Of a stretch of DNA of 64,000 nt, positions 11,342 through 23,400 are shown one piece after another. Position 1 is the stretch's first letter, and each line of letters begins with the position of its first letter. Both the position numbers and the translations under genes were made by a program. The stretch comes from Camellia lanceoleosa (taxonomy: Eukaryota > Streptophyta > Magnoliopsida > Ericales > Theaceae): contig CM045761.1 of NCBI GenBank assembly GCA_025200525.1, forward strand, positions 135,410,223 to 135,474,222, given 5' to 3'. Below the pieces are notes generated by a model. The model was not told the DNA's origin and ran no database searches. It saw nothing but the letters and a program-made list of their open reading frames with translations.

Positions 11342-13450
11342 ACTAGATAGTTTTGTTCACAAATATTAAATTTTTTATTAAACACTTAAATGGGTGTGCA
11401 ACATACACCCATATGAGTATTTGATAAAAGAATATGGGGGTCTATAGCACTTTTGTAATAACATATGACATATCAATGCTCCATCATTCTCCAAGAAGTA
11501 ATAGCTACAAAAGCAACTACTATCTCTTAGGTCAATTAGATGAGAAGCTTACTTTGAGATTAGGGTTAGATAGCCGACCAACTGCTTGTTTAAGTTTCCC
11601 TTCCAGTCTGTTTAAAACTTGAAACTATTTTAGTTTTAGTACTTTGGATATTGGATGATTTTTTAGCGGGAAAGAGGGATTTGGTTTGTTTGGCATTGCC
11701 GCTATCTTGTTTTTATTTTATTTAGTATATGGTTAAGTTGTCATTTTGGTTTCCCAAACCCCATTTTGACTACCATTATTAGGAACTTTTAGAACTTCCA
11801 AGCAAATTAATATATCATTGCATTGTAACCACCAAAACAACTGTAATTCGTTCAAACTATTCCCTCTTTCCGGCACCGAAAATGACCTAACTATTATTAT
11901 TTGATTAATATATCGTAATGCATATCATATCATAGATTCATAGTAATTTTTGTTGGAAACTGTTCTGTTACGATGTGTTTGGTTGAGAGATTTGAAGAGA
12001 GATTCAAAAAAGAAAAAGGAAAAAAGAAAAGCAAAAGGATAAATGAAATATAAATAAAATATATTTACACTACAGAAAATTATACTTTTGCCAATTAAAA
12101 TTTGGTCAGTAAAAATCTGTTTTTAGTTTGCAAAAGTCTTCTACGACTAATTTTTTTGGTCACCACTTTGGTAGCCAATACAGGGTTAGGAAAAGTAATC
12201 AGTGACTAAAAAATTTTTTAGTTGGGAAAAAGATTCTATTTGCCGACTAATTTTTTGGTCACTGAATATATAATTGTTACGACTAAATATTTCATTTAGT
12301 TTCACATACCTTTTCTCTTTTTCTTTTTAAATTCCTTCCTAAATTTTCAAACCAACATTAAGAAATCAAATAACCTATACGTTCCCTACATATTTTGAGC
12401 CTTGTTTCATGGCATTATTCAAGTTATATGTGCTTTCAATTGCTACCCTACCCACATGCCCAGGTAGAGAGATTGTATGCCTGCACTTTGCAGCAATAAA
12501 CCCTAAATTTTGGGTTGATCATATTCATATAGACCAATAATAATTGAATAATGTTATATTTTTTTATAATTTTTTGTTAACGTCTTTAGACCACATGTTA
12601 AGAGGCTCTAAATGACTTATATTATTTGATATGAAAGTGAGTGTACAATTTTTGTAAAACTCGTCTATGGTCACACACATTAATAAACTTTTTAATTTTA
12701 TAAATTGTTGTGACAATAAATTGTTTATATTATTATTTAATGCAGCAGATCCCACTCCAAAATATCAAGACTTCATTATTATATTACCTATCAATTTTAA
12801 ATAAAAAAAATTTGTATTTGTACAATATTATTCTAAATAATTTATGGGGCTGAGATGTTTGTCCATCTCTCAGTGCACACATGTAGATGCCCCGAGAGAG
12901 AGAGAGACCCATCATGTGTTTGCACTTTGCAACAATAAAACATAACTGCATGCAGAGGATAAAAGTAGATGCACCCACTCCTTTTAGAAGTCCTGAATTT
13001 TTGGTTGGACTGTCTATTGTCATAATAAACTAAACTGGTAATGCTATGGTATATATATATATCTTATTATTATAAATATTATTTATTTTTATGATAAATA
13101 TTACATTTTTTTGTTTGTTTGTTGGAATTACGATAATTTGTAGTTTAAAAATAAATTTACGCATTTTGTGTTAGACTCGTAGTGTTATATATATCAGAAA
13201 AATATATAACATTTATTACAAAAATATATAGTATACACTACAAAAACACATTACAAGGTGCATATGATATAGGGGTGTGTATTATAAAATTTTCGTAAAC
13301 TATATATGATAAGCTTTTTTATCTTAAAAATATGAATTTAAGTCATTGATCCCTTATTATTTTGGTTTGTAATTAACATTACTTATCTCATTTACTTTGG
13401 TTAATAATTAAAACCACCAAATTAGAGCTTGAAACCAATTGCCAACACTA
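11342..13450. other. AT-rich intergenic DNA
   Basis: No gene-like ORF. Only short repeats and AT-rich runs are seen, plus a CACTA-like fragment annotated separately at 12065-12320. Confidence 0.5.
12065..12320. mobile_element. Possible CACTA-type terminal fragment
   Basis: Begins with CACTACAGAAAATTATAC, close to the CACTACAAGAAA ends of plant En/Spm elements. Repeated short phrases follow (GACTAATTTTTTTGGTCAC near 12144, CGACTAATTTTTTGGTCACT near 12243, AGTGACTAAAA), as in CACTA subterminal arrays. No second terminus is obvious, so it may be a small relic. Confidence 0.4.
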
Positions 13451-13452
13451 CC

Positions 13453-13684
13453 CTGTTTGGTAGAGCTGTAGGAAAGTGCTTATAACTTATGCCTAAACAG
13501 CTTATAGCTTATAACTATGAACATAAGTTGATTTCTGACTTATAAAGTAAGCATCTCCTGTCCCACTAAAAGAATAAGCTGATTTCTGACTTCTAAAAAG
13601 GTATAAACTAAACCAAACACATCAAAATACCTTAAATTAAGCTGAAAGCTGAAATAAATAACTTTTAAGCTGTACCAAACATGC
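13453..13684. mobile_element. MITE, family A copy 1 (~230 bases)
   Basis: Ends CTGTTTGGTAGAGCTGTAG and, reverse-complemented from the right, ATGTTTGGTACAGCTTAAA form imperfect TIRs. The interior phrase AAGTTGATTTCTGACTTATAAA is shared with a second copy at 56246-56469. It is non-coding. The TSD is not clear; hAT-like by appearance only. Confidence 0.65.
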
Positions 13685-14030
13685 ACAAAGTCACGTAAAA
13701 ACATCTAGAACAATATAAAAAAATGTCAAAATTTAACTATCTGGTTTCAATAGTACAAATGCTTGCTGATTTTTTCATTCTTCACAAAAAAAAGTTAAAA
13801 TACGAATAAAATTTGGGAACCACATCACCCATCACGAAAGAAATATATACAAAGGTCAGTGTCAAAATTTGATTAGTCTTTTACCAACGCATTGGAAAGC
13901 TTTAATTTTGATTTTTTTATTTTATTAAAATTTGATTTTGACAATTCTTTTAGCGGAATGTTGACAAAACTTCTAACAACTGCTTTGGAGATATTTTAAA
14001 AAGAGTAATTTTAAATAAAAAATTAGGAGG
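13685..14030. other. Non-coding spacer
   Basis: AT-rich spacer before the copia LTR; nothing recognisable. Confidence 0.4.
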
Positions 14031-14636
14031 TGTTGGAAAAATGATTTAAGATAGACATATTTTTTAGCCTAAATTTGAGTGGGCCCCAAACGTCTTTTGG
14101 GGTGGGTCCGAAAAGGTAAAGTGTTCCTTGTCGCGTGGCAAGTCATACGGTAAAGACGGAACGTCAAAATCATTTATGAGTGAATGGGAAGTTGATGTCG
14201 TTTTCGGGTCTAACATTAATTTTTTAGATAAAATTCATTTGATTTTTTTCACTAAAAATTATTGTGAGAATTTAATTTAATTCTAAATTTAAATTTTGAG
14301 TTCCTGAGTGGTTTCCTAAAATTTGTAATTATGGAAATTTAATTTAATTTAATTTTAAATTCAAATTTTAGATTCCTAAGTGATTTCCTAAAGTTTGTAC
14401 CTCTTCATTTATTTATTAAACTATTCAAATAGTTTAATATATATATATATATATATTTCAAATGGTTTAAAGAATAGTGGTCCAACAGTTACTTTAACTG
14501 TTATCTAACGGATCACTTTTCATTTGGTTGAAATTTGTTTGAAATTTTGCAATGGTCAAACCATGTTTGAATAGTGGTGCACCTATTCTTTTCAAAATAT
14601 ACCTGTTCGGGTAAGTTGGAAAGGTCACCAACTGGG

Positions 14637-14647
14637 CTATAAATACA
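14637..14647 (+). promoter_or_regulatory. TATA box in 5' LTR
   Basis: CTATAAATAC is conserved in both LTR copies (again near 25643). It lies roughly two thirds into the LTR, where the U3/R boundary is expected. Confidence 0.6.
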
Positions 14648-14883
14648 TACCACTTTTCCAGCAGTCTTTTAATCCGAAAAAACAATATGGAAATTGTCCT
14701 TTACTGTCCAATTCTCATCTAGTGCATATATTCTTCATATTAGTTTTAGAATAAATAGTCAGAGAGTTAGAACACAAGTTTGGTTTGCCGAACAATTTAT
14801 TTTGGAGTGCTACTACAAATTGATTAAGATCATTGTATCCTTGGAGATTGACGCCACATAACCGTAAGCATCGTAGTGGGGCG

Positions 14884-14896
14884 AATCTGTCTTAAG
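14884..14896 (+). other. U5 segment complementary to the post-LTR primer position
   Basis: AATCTGTCTTAAG here is the exact reverse complement of CTTAAGACAGATT at 15031-15043, three bases after the LTR. See findings for a possible self-priming reading; no tRNA-Met type site (TGGTATCAGAGC) is visible after this LTR. Confidence 0.5.
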
Positions 14897-15028
14897 GATA
14901 GAATGTCACACACTCGACTTGGTCTTTAAATTATTTATTCGGTTCAACAAAATAAATTCTGTAAGTTTTATTTTATTTTGTTTGAATTATTTCAAATTAT
15001 TTTATTTACACAGAAGATTGTTCCAACA

Positions 15029-15527
15029 ATCTTAAGACAGATTTGAATTTATTCTGTTTACAGAATCTTTTCGTTTGTTTCCTTTTCTCTTTCTTCTTTT
15101 AAGAAAATTATTTTCTGTGAATTTATAAAATAATATTCTTGTTGGAAAAACAAATAGTGATTATATGCTATTTGACAGATAATAGTAATATACTGTCTAT
15201 TTTTTTTGACAACTAGTAGTACGAAACTGGTGTCATTAACAATTCAAAATATATTTTTGTAGAATTTTTTCAGAAATTAAATTTGGGTTTTAGAAATTAT
15301 TTTCTGAGTTTGCATTACTTAAAATTCTGTTTTAGTATTTTAATTATTGATGCATTACAGAAATTAATTTTCTGTATGGAATTAATTTGGTTGAATAAAA
15401 TTTTATTTTATTTCCAAATTAATTGAAAAATAAAAGTTATTTTTTTAATTTCTTTTATTTTACAGAATTTAATTTCCTGTGTGGAATTAATTTAGTGGAA
15501 TAAAATTTTGTTTTATTCCCAAATTAA
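15029..15527 (+). repeat. 5' untranslated leader of outer copia with tandem repeats
   Basis: Contains ~110-base imperfect tandem units. Each has an ACAGAAATTAATTTTCTGT-like hairpin and GGAATTAATTTRGTKGAATA; they start near 15357 and 15471. The nested copia element is inserted within this repeat, which resumes at 20303. Confidence 0.6.
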
Positions 15528-15742
15528 TGAAGAAAAACCTAATTTTTCTCTTTTTTTATTTCTTATTATAATGAAAGCAGTAATACAATTGTATATATTG
15601 TACAAGCCCAGCACTAGCACTAACTACACCACTACCTGTTATGACTACCTAACTAACTCAATGCTAACTTAACCTGAGTTGTAACAGAAAACAGTTCCAC
15701 AATAATATCTACACAATGTCTTGAGGATCAGTATTCTCTTCA
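15528..15742 (-). repeat. 3' LTR of nested copia (left copy)
   Basis: 215 bases, TG...CA ends, matches 20084-20302. The pol frame ends inside this LTR at 15709, and a GCGGGGAAC polypurine tract (minus strand, near 15743-15751) sits just before it. Confidence 0.93.
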
Positions 15743-18700
15743 GTTCCCCGCAAACAAATGGGCGAAGGAAAGACCATGAGTTTGGCAGAAAGAGTGTGAA
15801 AACGAGAAACAGACAAGGGCTTAGTGAAGATATCAGCAACCTGGGCTTCAGTAGGAACATATTTGAGTTGAATAAGCTTGGCAGCAACTTTGTCGCGAAT
15901 GAAGTGACAATCAATTTCGATGTGTTTGGAGCGAGAGTGAAACACGGGATTGGTGGCAAGAGAAAGGGTTGAGAGATTATCACAGTAAAGAAGAGGAGCA
16001 GATGACTGAGGAATACCAAACTCAGCAAGCAACATAGTCAACCAAGTAAGCTCAGCAGTAGTATTAGCAAGAGAACGATACTCGGCCTCAGTAGAACTAC
16101 GAGACACAGTGGGTTGCTTCTTCGAAGACCAAGAAATGAGATTAGACCCAAGAAAGACACAATATCCGGAGGTGGATTTGCGATCCTGAAGGTCACCAGG
16201 CCAATTGGAATCAGAATAAGCCTGTTAAGAGAAAGACCAAGGAGAAAAGGAGAGACCATGAAAGAGAGTGCCTTTCACAAACCGAAGAAGATGTTTAAGA
16301 GCAGCAAAATGGCCAAGAGAAGGGGCATGCATGTGTTGACAAGCATGATTGACAGCATAGGATAAATCAGGTCTGGTGATAGTCAAGTATTGCAAAGCAC
16401 CGAAGCAAAGAGACTGCGATAAAGGAATTTGAGAGAATGGCAAAGAATCTCTGGGAGACACAGGAGACTTGACAGCAATAGGAGTGGAACAAGGCTTACA
16501 AGATTGCATACTAGCCTTGACTAGAATCTCAGAAGCATATGTTTGCTGGGAAAGAAAATACCCCTGAGAAGAAGAGTGAACAGCAATCCCAAGAAAGTAA
16601 GAAAGATCACTAAGCTCCTTCATAGAGAAAGCAAGATTGATCAATAAGAAACCGAAGCTGAGTGGGATTGTTGCCGGTGAGCAAAATGTCATCAACATAT
16701 ACCAAGAGAAAAGTAACAGAACCAGCAGTGCGATGAACAAATAGAGATGTATCACATTTGCTATTGACAAAGCCTTGAGACAACAGAAAAGAACTAAAAG
16801 TAGAATAACAAGCGCGTGGGGCTTGTTTCAAGCCATAGAGAGCCTTATGAAGCCGACAAACATGAGAAGGGGGAGAAGCATCCTCAAAGCCAGGAGGTTG
16901 AAGCATAAACACTTCTTTAGAGATGTCTAACTATTTCAGAGGCCACTAATGATGAAGAGCCATACAAAACAAAATCCGAATGGTAGGTTGCTTCGCAACG
17001 AGACTAAAGGTTTCATGAAAATCAAGACCCTTTTCTTGTAAATAACCCTTAGCAACCAAACGAGCCTTGTGTCGAGCAATGGAACCATCATAATTGCGTT
17101 TGATGCGAAAGACCCACTTGCAGCCAATGACATTCTTGTGAGGTGGAAGAGGAACCAATGACCAAGTACCTTGTTTTTGTAAGGCAGAAAACTCATCTTT
17201 CATGGCTTGGGTCCAAAGAGGACTAGTAAGAGCAACCTTGTGAGAAACAGGTTCAATATCAGAAGAAGAAGAAGAAGAAGGGGAAGAAAGGGAAGAAGCA
17301 GATAAGAGACAAGTGGAGGCAAGAGTTTTGGACCGGGTTTGCATAGGATGAATATTGGGCAAGGATGGAGAAGAAGATAAGGGAGGCAAATGAATAGAAA
17401 TGTTGTTAATAGGATTACCAAGAGGAGAAGTGGCAGGAGAAGTGGCAGGAGAAGCAGGAACAGAAGCTGCAGGGAAAGGTAAAAGAGAAAAGCAAGAAGA
17501 GGTGGCCCGAGACTGTGCTGTAAGATTGCCAAGGACAAGAGCAACAGAAGCTAGAGTAGAAACAGTGGCGGAAATGGGAGGTGAAATATCAGGAGAAAGA
17601 GGAACAGTAGAAGGAGAGGACCAAGAAAAAGAAGAATGAGGACTAAGAGTGGCAACAGATAAAGAAGAAAATTCGGATTTATGAAAAGGAAACACAGTTT
17701 CATGAAAGACAACATGACGAGATATTTAAATACGACCGGTAGATGGATCCAAACAGCGATACCTCTTAATAGAAGGATGATAACTAAGGAACACACATGG
17801 AAGCGATTTAGGAATTAGTTTAGATGGAAAATATGGTTTAAGCCAAGGAAAACACAAACACCCAAACACTTTTAAGATATTATAGTCAGGAGGACGATGA
17901 TAAAGCATGTCAAAAGGAGTGGAGTGAGCAAGAGAAGTGCTAGGTAAGCGATTAAAAAGATAGGTAGCAGTGGTTAAAGCATCAAACCAAAACTCAAGAG
18001 GAAGGAAAGAATGATGTAAAAGAGCAGTAGCAGTCTCAGTTAAATGTCGATGTTTGCGTTCAGCGACTCCATTTTGGGATGGAGTGTGAGGACAAGTAGA
18101 CTGATGAAGAATGCCATGTTTAAGAAGAAAATCAGTCATTTTATTACTAAAATATTCTTTACCATCATCTGTGCGAAGCACAGTGAGAGGAAAGCCAAAT
18201 TGTTTTTCCACAAAAGCTTTAAAAGTAACAAATTTGGAGAAGACCTCACTCTTGTAATGTAAGGGAAAAAGCCAGGTAAATTTGCTATATTCATCAATGA
18301 ACAAAACATAGAATCGAAAACCAGATACAGATGGGGTAAAAGGGCCCCAGACATCACTGTGTATTAAGGACAGTGGTTTATTAACAGTAGAAGAAGAAAG
18401 TTGAAATGGAAGCCTATGACTTTTAGAAACAGAACAAGAGATACAATTTGTAAGAGACTTAGTAACAGGTACATGAGGATGCAAATGTTGAAATTTGAGA
18501 GAAGACGGATGCCCCAATCTGTGATGCCAAATAGATGCTGAGACAGATGAAGTGGTGCTGAGAAGCGCATGAGGAGAAGACAACGCTGGAGGAAAAGCAA
18601 ACTGGTATAGACCATTGACATGGAAGCCTCTATGAAGTATAGCTTTCGTGTGTTTGTCCTGGACAATAAAAGCATCATGATCAAATGTAATAGTGTAGTG

Positions 18701-20038
18701 ATTGTCTTTAGTGAAATGATGAACAGACACAAGGTTAGAAGAGATAGAGGGAACATGTAAGAGAGAATTCAATTTAAATGAAAACGGAGGTGTAGGAAGG
18801 ATCCCTTTCCCAGTATGGTGAATAGGAATGGAGGAACCATTATCCATAGTAACATGCTCAGGTCCTGAGTAAGGATGGTAGACACTCAGATTGTTGAGAT
18901 CATGAGTAATATTGTCTGTAGCCACAGAATCAAGAAACCACGGAGAAATAGGAGACCGTGAGGAAGAACCAGGACCATGCTCAGAAGTATAAACAAAAGC
19001 TCTAGAACCGGGCCCCTGTAACTGTGAAGCAGAGGAGGAGAAATTGTGCCCCTGTGACGGTGAAGCAGAGAAATCAGGAGGTTGATAGCTAGGATCAAGC
19101 CGATGCCAACAGTCAAAGGCACTATGACCAGATTTGCCACAAATTTGACAAGAAGAACCAGAGGAAGCATGACCACGATTGGGAGATCTGCCACGGAAGG
19201 AACCACGACCAGGCTTATAGAAGCGCGATTCACTACGATAAGAAGAACCTCTGCCCCTCTGAGTGGAAGCAAAACGCCCACGAGGAGATGGAGAAGATGA
19301 CCGTGGAGAAGAACCTTTGAAAGCAGCATAAGCAACAGTAAGATCAGAGAAAGTTACCTTACTCTCAACATGTATTGCCTCAGAGCAGAGCAAGGAAGAT
19401 AATTCCTCCATGGATATACTCTCAGAACGAGCTCGGATGGCAGTTTTGAAGGAATCATATTCAGAAGGCAAACCGTTTAGGGCAATCAAAACAATGTCCT
19501 CATCATCAATCGAAGCAGATGCCAGATGCAATTGATCAACAATGTCCTTAATGCGATTCAAGTATTGCTCTATTGAATCTGATTTCTTGCTAATGGAGGT
19601 CAATTTGTTCTTCAATTGGTGGATATGGGACCGTGAAAGAGAAGTAAACCGTTTATCCAGAGCTTTCCAGATTTCGGAGCAAGAACGGAGATGAAGAACA
19701 GATGAAAAGATTGAGGGAGATAACGTAGCGGTGATACAGCTGAGAAGGTGAGAATCGATTGATTGCCAATGAAGATACTCAGGATTGAATACCTCATTTC
19801 CAGTTGCATCTTGAGCCTTAATTTCTGGACACAACAAAGATCCATCAACAAACCCTAGCAAATTTGTTGCCCTAAGAATGTTGTGAAATTGATTTTTCCA
19901 AATCAAAAAATTTGTGGAATCAAGTTTGACAGTGACAAACGAACTGAGATTAGAAATCAAGAGAGTCAGATTTGAAGGTAATGAAGAATCAACAGTGGAA
20001 GACACAGTGGGAGATAGGTTTGAAGGTAACTCAGCCAT
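15709..20038 (-). pseudogene. Nested copia gag-pol polyprotein, several breaks
   Basis: Encodes gag, protease, integrase, reverse transcriptase and RNase H in copia order. Visible from the start at 20038: gag with a zinc knuckle (CQICGKSGHSAFDCWHRL), protease-like LDSVATDNITHDL (Val where Gly is usual), the integrase zinc finger and core (HHRLGHPSSLKFQHL, DVWGPF, QNGVAERKHRHL), RT (WVFRIKRNYDGSIARHKARL, LVYVDDILLTGNN) and RNase H ([19 protein letters not shown]). Breaks: TAA at 17725-17723, two TAG codons with a small in-frame loss around 16921-16945 (the segment before KEVFMLQPPG), a frameshift near 16630, and TAA at 16224-16222. The last codons ([11 protein letters not shown]) lie within the LTR. 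The gag-to-integrase part (17726-20038) is one open frame of 770 codons. It is not functional as read. Confidence 0.93.
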
Positions 20039-20071
20039 GAGAGAGAATCGAAGCTCGTGGGAGCATTCACT

Positions 20072-20083
20072 GCTCTGATACCA
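20072..20083 (-). other. tRNA-Met primer binding site, nested copia
   Basis: Minus strand reads TGGTATCAGAGC, the standard plant Ty1-copia PBS complementary to the 3' end of initiator tRNA-Met, immediately next to the LTR. Confidence 0.92.
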
Positions 20084-20302
20084 TGAAGAAGAACCTAATT
20101 TTTTTTTTTTTTTTTTTATTTCTTATTATAATGAAAGCAGTAATACAATTGTATATATTGTACAAGCCCAACACTAGCACTAACTATACCACTACCTGTT
20201 ATGAGTACCTAACTAACTCAATGCTAACTCAACCTGAGTTGTAACAGAAAACAGTTACATAATAATATCTACACAATGTCTTGAGGATCAGTATTCTCTT
20301 CA
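20084..20302 (-). repeat. 5' LTR of nested copia (right copy)
   Basis: 219 bases, TG...CA ends; followed on the minus strand directly by the PBS and then the gag start at 20038. Carries a longer poly-T stretch (on the plus strand) than the left copy. Confidence 0.93.
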
Positions 20303-20430
20303 ATTAATTAGAAAATAAAAGTTACATTTGTGTTTCTTTTATTTTTTACAGAATTTAATTATGTGAATTTGGTTTAATTTTTTGTGTAGTGTAAATTCTA
20401 ATTATAATTTTGTTTTATAAATTAGAATTG

Positions 20431-23400
20431 ATGGCTACTGAAACTAATGCCCAAACAAGTACTACTGTGGTGGCTGCAATGATGCAACCCCCTCTCCTGT
20501 TGTAACAGTACCAGTAAATCACGGTAAAAAGCCAGAGAAGTTCTCAGGAGCTGACTTTAAAAGATGGCAACAGAAAATGTTGTTTTATCTTACAACTCTG
20601 AACCTGGCTCGTTTCCTCCGTGAAGAAGCTCCTCTCCTGATAGAGAATGAAACCGACCGGCAAATGGTTGTTGCGGTTAATACCCGGAAACATGCCGATT
20701 TCTTTTGCCGGAATTACATCTTAAATGGACTTGACAATACATTATACAACGTCTACAGTCCAATCAAGACAGTAAAAGAACTTTGGGAATCGTTGGAGAA
20801 AAAGTACAAAACGGAAGATGCCGGCTCAAAGAAATTTTGTGGTTGGCAGATTCTTGGATTTTGTAATGGTTGATTCAAAAACTGTGATCAGCCAAGTTCA
20901 AGATTTCCAATTCATTCTACATGACATTCACGCAGAAGGCATGTCTCTCAGTGAATCCTTCCAAGTTGTAACCTTAATTGAAAAATTACTAAAAGGCTAG
21001 AAGGAATTCAAGAACTATCTCAAACACAAGCGCAAAGAAATTTCTATGGACGAATTAATTGTGCGTTTAAGGATTGAGGAGGATAACTGCAATTCTGAAA
21101 AGCGGGCTGGTAAGCATCCTATGGAATCTAAGGCAAATGTGGTGGAACATGCTTCAAAAACCAAGGAACGAAAATCTTCTGGAGAAAGTTCATCACAAAG
21201 CTCTAAAGGGGGGGATAATAAAAAGTACAAGTTTAATAGCAAATGTTACATTTGTGACAAAGAGGGACATCGAGCCAAAGATTGCCGTAACAAAGTCAAA
21301 AGCAAAAGAAGAACAAGCAAGAAGCCTGCTCAAGCCCATATGACCGAAGTGGACAAGATTTCCAATGGTGTAGATGACATCAATCTTTCTGCAGTTGTTT
21401 CTGAGGCAAATTTTGTCGGAAATCCTAAAGAATGGTGGGTGGACACTGGTGCTACTCGCCATATTTGTGCCGACAAAAAGATGTTCACATCTTATTCTAC
21501 AGTGGACAATGGTGAACAACTTTTTATGGGCAACTCCTCAACTTCCAAAGTTGAAGGACAAAAAAAGATTGTACTCAAGATAACATCTGGAAAGGAACTC
21601 ACTCTCAACAATGTGCTACATGTACCGGACATTCCCAAGAATCTGGTTTTCGGATATTTGTTGAGTAAAAATGGGTTTTAGGCTAGTATTTAAGAGTGAT
21701 AAATTTGTACTTACTAAGAATGGGATGCATGTAGGAAAATGTTACATGTCTGATGGCCTTTTCAAGTTAAATGTAATGACCGTTGTACCCTCAGTTATTA
21801 ATAATATTACATCTTCTTCTTACTTGCTTGAGTCTTAAAATTTATGGCATGGTAGATTAGGATATGTTAATTATGGATCTTTACGTAGATTAATTAATAT
21901 GAAATGTTTACTTAAATTTGACATTGATTCAAATCATAAATGTGAAATTTGTGTTAAGGCAAAATTATCTAAAACTCCTTTTCATTCAATTGAAAGAAGT
22001 ACGGAACCACTTGAACTAATTCATAGTGACATTTGTGATTTTAAATCAATTCAAACCAGAGGTGGGAAAAAATATTTTATCACTTTTATAAATGACTATA
22101 CTAGATATAGTTATGTTTATTTAATTCGAACCAAGGATGAAGTTTTGGAAATTTTCATTCAATATAAGAATAAAATTGAAAATCAACTTGGTAAGAAAAT
22201 CAAGAAAATTAGAAGTGATAGAGATGGTGAATATAAATCACTTTTTGGTGAGTTTTGTAAAGAATATGGAATAATTCATCAAACTACTGCTCCTTACTCA
22301 CCTCAGCAAAATGGAATTGCTGAAAGAAAAAATAGGACTTTAAAAGAAATGATGAATGACATGTTAATCAGTTCTGGATTACCTCAGAACTTGTGAGGGG
22401 AAGTAATACTTTCTGCTAATTATATACTTAATAAAGTATCCCGAAAGAAAGTGAATCAAACACCTTATGAATTGTGGCATAGAAGAGTACCATCCTACAA
22501 ATACTTAAAAGTGTGAGGGTGTTTGGCTAAAGTGGCTATTCCTAGTCCTAAAAAGACTAAGATAGGTCCTAAGACCATTGATTGCATTTTCATTGGTTAT
22601 GCCAAGAATAGTAGTGCATATCGGTTTTTGATTCATAAATCAGAACATTCCGAAATGCATGTAAATACTATTATTGAATCTCGGAATGTATCTTTCTTTG
22701 AACATGTATTTCCAAATAAGATTGGACAAGAGACTAGTAACAATAAAAGATCTCATAATGTAATTACTAGTTAGGATCAAGAACATAATAAAAAACAAGA
22801 GTTAGATCAAAATGAGGAAGAGGAACTTAGGCGTAGTAAACGTGTTAGAACCTCAAAATTTTTTGGTCCAGATTTTCTAACATATTTGTTAGAAAATGAG
22901 CCTTTAACTTTTAAAGAGGCTATATCCAGTCCTAAAGCTCCTTTATGGAATGAAGCTATCAATAGTGAAGTTGAATCCATCTTGCAAAATCACACTTGGG
23001 AATTGGTGGATTTGCCACCAGGCTGTAAACCTTTTGGGTACAAGTGGATTTTCAAAAGAAAATTGAAAGCGGATGGATCATTTGACAAATACAAAGCAAG
23101 ACTTGTGGTCAAAGGATTTAGACAAAAAGAAGGTCTTGATTACTTTGACACATATTCACCGGTTACTAAAATAACATCCATTAAAATGCTAATTGCCATT
23201 GCATCTCTGTACGATCTAGAAATTCATCAAATGGATGTGAAAACCGCTTTCTTAAATGGTGAGTTAAATGAAAAAATTTACATGGAACAACCAGAAGGTT
23301 TTTCTGTTCCAAGAAAAGAAAAGAAAGTGTGTAAATTGGTTAAATCATTATATGATTTAAAACAAGCGCCAAAGCAATGGCATGAGAAATTTGACAAGGC

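Larger units (their letters stand above)
14031..15028 (+). repeat. 5' LTR of outer copia element
   Basis: 998 bases, TGTTGGAA...TTCCAACA perfect inverted ends. Near-identical phrases recur in the right LTR (for example GGGCCCCAAACGTCTTTTGG). It contains an AT dinucleotide run near 14434-14456 and a TATA box near 14638. Confidence 0.93.
15528..20302 (-). mobile_element. Ty1-copia retrotransposon (nested), minus strand
   Basis: Short LTRs of 215 and 219 bases with TGAAGA...TCTTCA ends, TSD ATTAA on both sides (15523-15527 and 20303-20307), a tRNA-Met type PBS and one gag-pol frame on the minus strand. Outside a poly-T tract the two LTRs differ at about seven positions, so the insertion is fairly young and later than the outer copia it interrupts. 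Confidence 0.95.

Noticed and set aside
17200..19335. Long hydrophobic or Leu-rich frames antisense or out of phase with the nested copia pol
   Set aside because: Shadows of the polyprotein frame; the copia domains are in the other frame.
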